Source of the DNA: Desulfobacterales bacterium
Lineage (GTDB): Bacteria > Desulfobacterota > DSM-4660 > Desulfatiglandales > Desulfatiglandaceae
DNA length: 6,475 nucleotides
NCBI GenBank assembly: GCA_022013615.1
Contig: JAKLQB010000356.1
Location: forward strand, 1-6,475
Direction of reading: 5' to 3'
Part shown: piece after piece, positions 1 to 6,200 of the stretch
Numbering within the stretch: the first letter of the stretch is position 1
Layout of the letters: every line of letters begins with the position of its first letter
Position numbers and translations under genes: made by a program
Notes under the pieces: generated by a model
Seen by the model: only the letters and a program-made list of their open reading frames with translations
The model's database searches: none
What the model was told of the DNA's origin: nothing

Positions 1-164
1 GATCTGTAACACCTGAAGAGATTATAGCTTTCTGTAAGGCCCGTATTGCTGCATACAAATATCCGCGACAGGTAGAAATTGTCTCCGAAATTCCAAAGAC
101 GTTGACCGGGAAGTTTCTTCGCCGTTCACTTCGAGAAAAAGACAAATCACAAGATACCAAGTGA
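1..164 (+). CDS. AMP-forming acyl-CoA synthetase, C-terminal fragment (5' end outside window)
   Basis: The reading frame enters at base 3 and gives 53 residues before a TGA stop at 162-164. The fragment matches the small C-terminal domain (AMP-binding_C) of the acyl/aryl-CoA synthetase family. The segment AAYKYPRQVEIVSEIPKT is typical, followed by TGKFLRR. The lysine of TGK (codon 111-113) aligns with the invariant A10-motif lysine, which in this family catalyses formation of the acyl-adenylate from a carboxylic acid and ATP; the CoA thioester is made in the second half-reaction. Only the tail is visible, so the substrate (short-, medium-chain or aromatic acid) cannot be told. The gene lies upstream of and in the same direction as a CoA-ester dehydratase gene, which would suit a shared pathway, but 450 bases separate them. 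The family call is secure; the specific function is open. Confidence 0.88.
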   Translation, partial: SVTPEEIIAFCKARIAAYKYPRQVEIVSEIPKTLTGKFLRRSLREKDKSQDTK

Positions 165-286
165 CACGATAAGTTGGTTTCTCTTTTGTGCGGGGAAGCC
201 GGGAAATTCTTAAATCGCAAAGCTATGTTATATCTTCTCGGGTATTCCGGTTACTGAATAACCGGTTATTTGTAATAATAAAAATC
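165..286. other. Non-coding spacer after the acyl-CoA synthetase gene
   Basis: I see no supportable coding region here. The stretch becomes A/T-rich towards the border of the inverted-repeat element at 287. Its only clear structure is the hairpin at 247-265. No convincing -35/-10 promoter pair could be chosen by eye, although a promoter for the downstream genes would be expected somewhere between 165 and 600. Confidence 0.5.
247..265 (+). terminator. Small hairpin, possible weak terminator of the acyl-CoA synthetase gene
   Basis: CCGGTTA at 247-253 pairs perfectly with TAACCGG at 259-265 across a five-base loop (CTGAA). The bases that follow, TTATTTGT, are only partly T-rich, so this is a poor intrinsic terminator at best. 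The right half also belongs to a perfect 14-base palindrome, AATAACCGGTTATT at 257-270, which would compete with the hairpin in RNA and could instead be a binding site for a dimeric regulator. It lies about 80 bases after the upstream stop codon. The pairing is seen directly; the function is a guess. Confidence 0.35.
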
Positions 287-353
287 GTAACACTTTAGCT
301 TTTTGAAAATTGGACAGGAAGGGTCATGAGGATCTCTTTTTCAAAAGCCGCAT
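287..353 (+). repeat. Left arm of the inverted repeat
   Basis: The outer part is 287-309 and the inner part 321-353, with a divergent spacer at 310-320. Both parts contain the near-palindrome TTTTG/CAAAA (301-309 and 338-346), so each arm also has local two-fold symmetry. It pairs with 512-585. Confidence 0.75.
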
Positions 354-383
354 CACAAAAATTATACAAAGCTCGTGGCACGC

Positions 384-404
384 CCCCTGGGCCTTGAACA
401 GGGG
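384..404 (+). other. Small GC-rich hairpin inside the repeat element
   Basis: CCCCTG at 384-389 pairs with CAGGGG at 399-404 around a nine-base loop. It lies in the core between the inverted-repeat arms and would form an extra stem if the element is transcribed. No T tract follows, so it is not a terminator. Its role is unknown. Confidence 0.35.
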
Positions 405-511
405 TGAGGAGCAGGCAGAGAAGGCGACCTCTTTTATGAAGATTCCCTACTGGGGCTGTCCTGGGCTGAATTTTAAGGCTAATCTGCCGTTCAATAAAAT
501 GAGGCCGGCTT

Positions 512-585
512 ATGCGGCTTTTGAAAAAGAGATCCCCATGGCCCTACAAACTACGATTGGTTTTTTCAAAACGCTAAAGTGTTAC
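512..585 (-). repeat. Right arm of the inverted repeat
   Basis: This is the reverse complement of the left arm: 512-544 pairs with 321-353 and 563-585 with 287-309. The spacer at 545-562 is seven bases longer than, and unlike, its left counterpart. The arm ends 29 bases before the start codon at 615, so transcription of the whole element would place a very stable stem in the 5' leader of the dehydratase mRNA. Confidence 0.75.
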
Positions 586-602
586 CAAAAAATCAAGTAA
601 GG

Positions 603-610
603 AAAGGAGA
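603..610 (+). promoter_or_regulatory. Ribosome binding site fixing the dehydratase start at 615
   Basis: AAAGGAGA lies four bases before the ATG at 615. It supports that ATG over the in-frame GTG at 579, which has no Shine-Dalgarno, lies inside the right arm of the repeat element, and would add 12 residues unlike the family. Confidence 0.8.
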
Positions 611-614
611 GATC

Positions 615-2084
615 ATGAAAATAAAAAATGGAGCTCAATACATAGAAAGTTTAAGACAAATACATCCTGTCATCTACTATAAAGGAAAAAGAATCCAGGA
701 TGTAACCAGGCATCCTGCCACCGAGCCCCATGTGCGCGCAGCAGCTATGACCTATGCCCTTGTAAACGACAAGGAGCATCGAGATCTGGCCACAGCCACT
801 TCTCATTTGACAGGCCATACAATTAGCCGCTTTACCCATGTGCACCAAAACATTGAGGACCTGCTCAAAAAGGTTAAGCTGCTCAGGGTCCTTGGCCAAA
901 AGACCGGCACCTGCTTCCAGCGATGCGTGGGATTTGACGGCATCAACGCTGTCTATTCAGTGGCTTATGAAATCGATAAAAAGGAGGGAGCCGACTATTT
1001 CGAACGCTTTAAAAATTGGTTAACCCATATCCAGGACGAAAATTTGATGGTGGTCGGGGCCATGACTGACCCAAAAGGGGACCGGTCAAAGAGCCCGGCT
1101 GATCAATCCGATCCTGACCAGTATGTTCGTATTGTGGAACGTCGGGATGATGGCGTTGTTATCAGGGGAGCGAAACTCCATATGACAGGAGCAGTCAATT
1201 CCCATGAAATTTTAGTCATGCCAACGCTCGCCCTTGATGAGCGTTCAAGGGAATATGCCGTCGTCTGCGCTATACCGGTGGATGCACCTGGAGTCACTAT
1301 GATCTTCGGCCGTCAGGCCAGCGATGACCGGCGCGATAAAAGGGAGCGGATAGATATGGGTACACCCTCTTTCGGGACCGTGGGTGGAGAGGCGCTCATT
1401 GCGTTTGAGAACGTCTTTGTGCCAACAGAAAGGATCTTTATGAATGGGGAGACGGCTTTCACCGGATCTCTTGTCTACCGGTTTGCCGCTCACCACCGGG
1501 CCAATTATGGGGCTTGCAAGACCGGTCTGATAGACGTCTTGACCGGGGCAGTGAGTTACCTGGCCCAGATCCAGGGCACGGCCAGGGGATCCCATGTGAA
1601 GGATAAGATCACAGAGATGATTCACTTAAACGAGACACTCTACAGTTCATCCATTGCCTGTGCGGCCGAGGGCTGGCCTACCCCATCAGGCGCCTATATG
1701 GTGGACACCATGCTTGCAAATGTCTGCAAGCAGAACGTTACCCGGTTCCACTTTGAGGTGGCCCGTTTGGCCGTAGACCTTGCCGGTGGCTTTATAGCAA
1801 CGCTTCCGAGCCAGTACGACCTTGAAAGCGAGGATATAGGCCACTTGGTAACAAAGTACTTCTCTGGCGTGGCAGGCATTCCAACGGAACATCGCATCAA
1901 GGTAGCCCGGCTTATCGAGGCCATGACGGGAGGTACGACTCTGGTGGAGTCAATGCATGGTGCAGGATCCCCTCAGGCGCAGAGGATTATGATTTACAGG
2001 GAAGGCAATCTGGATAAAAAGATCAAGCTTGCCAAGGCATTATTGGGGATTCCTCTTAAAGAAAAGCCTTCCACAAAAAAGTAA
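615..2084 (+). CDS. abfD: 4-hydroxybutyryl-CoA dehydratase / vinylacetyl-CoA isomerase family enzyme
   Basis: The 489-residue protein belongs to the HpaB (4-hydroxyphenylacetate 3-hydroxylase) superfamily, dehydratase branch. Characterised members are soluble homotetramers with FAD and a [4Fe-4S] cluster that convert 4-hydroxybutyryl-CoA to crotonyl-CoA by a ketyl-radical route. The four cluster ligands of the Clostridium aminobutyricum enzyme (Cys99, Cys103, His292, Cys299) correspond here to Cys100, Cys104, His294 and Cys301, which separates it from the flavin monooxygenases. Neighbouring active-site residues also appear kept: Gln102, Thr191, Glu259, Tyr298 and Lys302. Glu445 in the ESMHGAGSPQAQ stretch is a candidate second catalytic glutamate, but that needs alignment. 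The length is close to the reference enzyme (about 490). The ATG at 615 is chosen for its Shine-Dalgarno and because the protein then begins like the family. The enzyme type is well supported. Many paralogues have uncharacterised substrates, so 4-hydroxybutyryl-CoA is the likely but unproven substrate and the symbol is by homology. Confidence 0.88.
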   Translation: MKIKNGAQYIESLRQIHPVIYYKGKRIQDVTRHPATEPHVRAAAMTYALVNDKEHRDLATATSHLTGHTISRFTHVHQNIEDLLKKVKLLRVLGQKTGTCFQRCVGFDGINAVYSVAYEIDKKEGADYFERFKNWLTHIQDENLMVVGAMTDPKGDRSKSPADQSDPDQYVRIVERRDDGVVIRGAKLHMTGAVNSHEILVMPTLALDERSREYAVVCAIPVDAPGVTMIFGRQASDDRRDKRERIDMGTPSFGTVGGEALIAFENVFVPTERIFMNGETAFTGSLVYRFAAHHRANYGACKTGLIDVLTGAVSYLAQIQGTARGSHVKDKITEMIHLNETLYSSSIACAAEGWPTPSGAYMVDTMLANVCKQNVTRFHFEVARLAVDLAGGFIATLPSQYDLESEDIGHLVTKYFSGVAGIPTEHRIKVARLIEAMTGGTTLVESMHGAGSPQAQRIMIYREGNLDKKIKLAKALLGIPLKEKPSTKK

Positions 2085-2110
2085 AGTTCCCCGACCAAAG
2101 GTCGGAACTT
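2084..2110 (+). other. Bulged stem-loop between the dehydratase and dehydrogenase genes
   Basis: AAGTT (2084-2088) pairs with AACTT (2106-2110), and CCGACC (2091-2096) with GGTCGG (2100-2105). There is a CC bulge at 2089-2090 and an AAA loop. The stem starts on the last base of the stop codon. No run of T follows (CACAATAAAG), so it does not look like a complete intrinsic terminator. It could protect the 3' end of an upstream mRNA segment or partly reduce read-through, setting different levels for the two genes. The pairing is seen; the role is inferred. Confidence 0.5.
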
Positions 2111-2174
2111 CACAATAAAGAACGGGGCATTCTGGTACTTTCCCTAAAAAAGAAGCTGAATAGTTTTGATTAAT

Positions 2175-2182
2175 AAAGGAGG
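2175..2182 (+). promoter_or_regulatory. Strong ribosome binding site of the dehydrogenase gene
   Basis: AAAGGAGG is a near-perfect anti-16S match, six bases before the ATG at 2189. It suggests efficient translation, and is clearly stronger than the site before the CarB-like gene. Confidence 0.85.
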
Positions 2183-2188
2183 AAATGC

Positions 2189-3220
2189 ATGGCATCAAAG
2201 ATAAAAGTGATTGTTGTTGGAATTGGTGAAATGGGCGGGCAGGCAGTAGAGATGATACTCGAAAAGAAAAATCTCGAAATTGTTGGCGCTGTGGGACACA
2301 GGAGAGGTGTTGGCGAAGACCTGGCTAAAATGGTCGGCCTTCAAAGAGATCTCGGTATTATAGTTTCAGCCGATGCAGAAAAAATTTTCAACACAGTTGA
2401 AGCTGACGTTGTTCTGCACTTCTCTGCATCAACCATGAAAGATACCTGTTTTCAAACTAAAGGGGCTCTGGAAACAGGAAAAAACGTTATAACAATCGCA
2501 GAAGAGGCCAGCTTTCCCTGGCTGACAGGAAAAGAAGTAGCTGAGGAAATTGATAAAATTGCCAGGGAGAAAGGGGTTACTTTTGTTGGAACAGGCATCA
2601 ACCCCGGTTTTATGTTCGATTATTTCCCTATTACCGTTACAGGTGCATTAAAGAGGGTCAATAAAATTCATATTGTCAGGGTTGTTGATTTCTCTCGATA
2701 TGGACCAATTGTATGGGAGCATATTGGTGTTGGTAAGCATCCTGACTCCTTTAAAGATGGGTTGGACAATGGGGATATCGTACTTCACGTCGGCCTTGAA
2801 CAGACCGTTAACATAGTAGCCAAGGCAATGGGATGGGATCTGGATGACTTCAAGGAGTTACAAGAAGGGATTATTTCGAAATCGAGGAGGGAGTCAAAAT
2901 ACGGCGTGGTGGAACCCGGAACGATATGTGGTTTTAAGCAGATTGGTACGGGATTCATCAATGGAAAAGAGGTTATTGTACAGGACATCACCGGATCAAT
3001 CCTGCCAAATGTAGAGGAGGATGGCGTAGATGTTGGTACTTATATCATGATTGATGGTATCCCAAGTGTCAAAATTTCAATTGAGGGGGAGTTGGCGGTG
3101 CAAGGGGGATGGGGTACAGTAGCCCGTGCGGTTAACTCCATTCCTCAAGTAATAAGCGCACAACCCGGTATTCTTACGGTAGATCAGTTGCCCCCAAGCC
3201 CCTGTTTGCCGGGTAAATAA
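2189..3220 (+). CDS. NAD(P)-dependent oxidoreductase, 2,4-diaminopentanoate / amine dehydrogenase family
   Basis: The 343-residue cytoplasmic protein has a dihydrodipicolinate-reductase-like fold. The N-terminal Rossmann domain starts at the first residues, with the dinucleotide motif VGIGEMGG (Gly11, Gly13, Gly16). A mixed alpha/beta substrate and dimerisation domain follows. Segments typical of the 2,4-diaminopentanoate dehydrogenase family are GTGINPGFMFD (134-144), the SRYGP...WEHIGVGK stretch (169-183) and the C-terminal GGWGTVARAVNSIP (306-319). Acidic Glu105/Glu106 after the strand VITIA lie where related native amine dehydrogenases carry a catalytic glutamate; this is from memory. Family members reversibly deaminate an amino compound to a keto compound with NAD(P); the founding enzyme acts in clostridial ornithine fermentation. 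The other genes of that route (ortAB, oraSE) are not in this window, so the substrate is probably different. It is not DapB: that enzyme is shorter (about 270 residues) and this sequence has the other family's signatures. The CarB-like gene follows after 45 bases, probably co-transcribed. Confidence 0.8.
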   Translation: MASKIKVIVVGIGEMGGQAVEMILEKKNLEIVGAVGHRRGVGEDLAKMVGLQRDLGIIVSADAEKIFNTVEADVVLHFSASTMKDTCFQTKGALETGKNVITIAEEASFPWLTGKEVAEEIDKIAREKGVTFVGTGINPGFMFDYFPITVTGALKRVNKIHIVRVVDFSRYGPIVWEHIGVGKHPDSFKDGLDNGDIVLHVGLEQTVNIVAKAMGWDLDDFKELQEGIISKSRRESKYGVVEPGTICGFKQIGTGFINGKEVIVQDITGSILPNVEEDGVDVGTYIMIDGIPSVKISIEGELAVQGGWGTVARAVNSIPQVISAQPGILTVDQLPPSPCLPGK

Positions 3221-3253
3221 ATGAGAAGTCTTGAAAATGTATAAACGATGAAT

Positions 3254-3259
3254 GAAGGG
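3254..3259 (+). promoter_or_regulatory. Ribosome binding site of the CarB-like gene
   Basis: GAAGGG, six bases before the ATG at 3266, is a moderate Shine-Dalgarno. It supports this start, which places MRILTIGSGPERIGK exactly where CarB proteins begin their first phosphate-loop-like motif. Confidence 0.65.
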
Positions 3260-3265
3260 TAACGT

Positions 3266-6200
3266 ATGAGGATACTGACCATAGGATCAGGGCCAGAACG
3301 AATCGGCAAGACAGGACATTACGACAGATTTGCACTCCAGGCACTACAGTTCTTGATGAAAGAGGGTCACGAAGTAGTCTGGGTAGATGACAACCCTGCG
3401 ACTTTGACAAGCTGTCCTGATCAAACCAAGCGGGTATATTTGGAACCCCTGAATTTGAAACTGCTTGAGGAAATTATCGAACAAGAAAAACCTGACGGTA
3501 TCTTGCCCACTTTTGGGGGAGACCTGGCCATGCACCTGTTGGTCTTTCTCGATCGCGATGGGATTATAGACCGGCATGGCGTTCAGGTTCTCGGTACTTC
3601 GATAAAAGCCTTGAAGCGACTTTTGGACGAAGAGGTTTTAAAGAAGAACTTGTGCGATTTGGGTATTCCTTTCATAGAAACAGAAGTCGCTCATAATATA
3701 GAGGAATGCATCCGTCTGTGCCAATCCATCGGTTTTCCGGTGATTTTGAGACCCGCCTTTGGACTTGAAGGGCTGGAAGGTTATTTGGTCTATAACATCG
3801 AAGAAGTTGAACGTTTTGCTCGATTTGCTTTGAATTTGAGCCCGGTCAAAGAAGTCGTTATTCAAAAAATGCCGTTAGATTGGATACAATTGGCCATTGA
3901 AGTTGTCCACGACCCGGGCTCTCCCGGCAAGGCACACCTGGTTGGAACGCTGGAAGCCCTGGAAGGGGGTAGCGGAGTACATATGGGTAACAGTGTTGTC
4001 ATAACCCCTTCACTAACCTTGAAGGGAGAGTTACTGGAAAAGGCCTTGGATTGGGCGGGTATTATGGCCAGTAATCTGGAGATCTGCGGTAGCTTTCAAG
4101 TTCGCTTCGTTCTTTCTCCAAACCACAGTGAGATATTTGTCTCACGAGTGATTCATGGCTTTAGTCGATTCTCATTGTTCCTTTCAATCCTCGGATGCAT
4201 GCCTCTTGGCCAGATTAATGCTGCTTTATCGTTGGGAATCTCCCATGAAGATCTAAAGCAAAAGCTCAAACTGGGGGATTTTGGATTAATGGAACAGATG
4301 GGTCCCTTTTTTGTGCGGGTCCCAGTCTTTCTGGATAGCCTTTTGAAAACCGATAATTTACTGCCAACAATGTTGTCTATGGGAACCAGTATTTTTCTTG
4401 GCCAAACGCCAACGACAGCTTTAGGCAAGGCATTGGATTACATGTTTGAATCTGATTTCTCAAAAAAATCGGGAGATGAAGAACCGGATTTTGAGGGGAA
4501 CGATCTGATGGCATTAGGTGCTAAAAGGCTCCTGAAATTTATCCAGAAACCTGATATGGAAAACATGGAGTTTCAAGCAAAACCATTTGAGTTCAATCCA
4601 GCCGTTTTGCCCTTGCTGGATGAAATATCCTCCATGTGGAGTCGCCTTCGTAATGTAGAAGGTGACCATCTCCCTGCCGGGCTAATTCGCCAGGCCAAAG
4701 TTATGGGTTTGTCTAATTCGAGCATTGCAAAATTGACCGGGCTGGACGAAAAATCCATTGATGAAAAGTGTAGCGGGGAGAACGCCCATCCTGTGCTGAA
4801 ATCATTAGGTCAAGATGCTGACAATTACCGAAACAAGCTATGCTTTCTCTCGTATCCTATCAACTCCATTGAGGAAGAGCCCGGCTTTACTTATAAAAGA
4901 ACTGACAAAGGGTCACACTCACTTCTTTTCCTGGGTCCAGGGCCTTTTACTATAGGCTGGGGTACGGAAATAGATCAAGTACTCCTTAAAACGATTATAA
5001 ACATCAAGGACCAGGGCCACCGGATTTTTTTGATAAACAATAACCCTGACTCCCTCAGTTTAGATCCCGGTGTTCTGGATGGCATTTGCCTTGAGACCCC
5101 TTCTATTGCTTCCATACAATCGGCTCTCGATAAGTGGCCTATTGATAGTTTGGTACATCAATTTTGTCCAAGTATCCCGGAGGGACTAGAGGATCTTTTG
5201 AAAGCCCGAGGTATTCGTATCTCAGGGACTCCCCTGGACTCCTTAAGAAAAATCCAGGATATCAAAATTCTTTGGAAAATTCTGGAGGAAATCGGTATTC
5301 CATTAATGAGGCATTCCATAGTTACAGAACCAGACCGTGTACTCAGTGATGCCGCAAGACTTGGATACCCGGTCTTGGTTCGGCTTACAAATAAGTATCT
5401 GAATCCAGCAGCCGGCATCATATATGATGAGGCTATGTTCCGACATTTCCTAAACATTGATAAGAAGCCTGTCTCCAAACAGATGCCAATCTTCATAGAG
5501 AAATTTCAGGAAGGCATGATCAGTATCCAGGTTTTGGCGATAGGTGACGGGCAGGAAGCAATTCCGTTGGCTTTTATTGAAAATATCGAAGAGCATGGAG
5601 TCCACAGTGGGGATTGTGCGTCTATAATTCCAACCCTGTCTCTGGGCGATTTCCATAAATCAATCGCGAAGGATGCCTTGAATAGTATCGTTGCCCATTT
5701 TGGAATCGTAGGTCACGTTCATATGGATTTGGCTATTAAGGGTCGAAGCGTTTATGTAACGGGACTATGGCCCTACCCAAGTCAAAACATTCCCTTCTTA
5801 GAAAAGAGCATGAGACATTTAATTAATGATTGGAACTCCAAGTTATTCCTTGGCCACCAGGCGGGTGATTTAAAAATTAGTCAACAGCGCAATTCACCTG
5901 ATCGTTTCTATGTTAAGGAATCCGTGTTTCCCTATACTTTTTTTCCTGACCTGGATCCAATCCTCTCGCCCCAAATGAGATCTACCGGCCAGGTCCTGGG
6001 GAATGAATGCTCTTTTGGAAAGGCATACCTTAAATCCCAGATTGCTGTTAACCCAAAGTTGCCTCATAGGGATGGTGTGTTCATTAGTGTTCGGGATTCA
6101 GAAAAGGAAGCCTGTTTACAGATTGCCCGGAAATTATTAGAGCTTGGCTATACAATCGTCAGCACGCAAGGCACGGCTCAATTCCTCACCGAAAGAGGAA

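Larger units (their letters stand above)
287..585. mobile_element. MITE-like 299-bp element with two-part terminal inverted repeats
   Basis: The outer arms, 287-309 and 563-585, are inverted copies over 23 bases with one mismatch (base 300 against 572); the outer end reads GTAACACTTTAGC. The inner arms, 321-353 and 512-544, match over 33 bases with two mismatches (324 and 329). Between the arm parts lie unmatched segments of 11 bases (left) and 18 bases (right). The core, 354-511, carries a short hairpin. A direct repeat AAAAATC occurs at 280-286, directly abutting the left arm, and at 588-594, two bases beyond the right arm; it may be a target-site duplication but is not clean and is A-rich. 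No transposase is encoded. The form fits a non-autonomous transposable element (MITE). It could instead be a resident structured RNA leader, since its right end lies only 18 bases before the Shine-Dalgarno of the dehydratase gene. An open frame of up to 96 codons crosses it (310-600, TTG start; internal ATG at 436) but resembles nothing I know. Confidence 0.6.

Noticed and set aside
376..392. Sigma-54-like promoter in the repeat element
   Set aside because: TGGCACG at 376-382 is a perfect -24 half, but the -12 half reads CTGG rather than TTGC, so the required GC is missing at the correct spacing.
310..600. 96-codon open frame as a real gene
   Set aside because: It has a TTG start without a ribosome binding site, its sequence is largely fixed by the inverted repeat, and its end overlaps the leader of the next gene. 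I recognise no family, so it is reported only as part of the element.
579..614. Extended GTG start for the dehydratase gene
   Set aside because: It begins inside the right arm of the inverted repeat without a Shine-Dalgarno. The ATG at 615 has AAAGGAGA just upstream and gives the family's normal length.
615..2084. Annotation as 4-hydroxyphenylacetate 3-monooxygenase
   Set aside because: Same superfamily, but the four [4Fe-4S] ligands found here belong to the dehydratase branch, not to the flavin monooxygenases.
2189..3220. Annotation as dapB (dihydrodipicolinate reductase)
   Set aside because: The protein is about 70 residues longer than DapB, and its internal motifs fit the diaminopentanoate/amine dehydrogenase family instead.
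3221..3262. Mini-ORFs of 7 and 4 codons before the CarB-like gene as a leader peptide or attenuator
   Set aside because: They have no own ribosome binding site, no run of regulatory codons and no hairpin or terminator around them. Such short frames are expected by chance.
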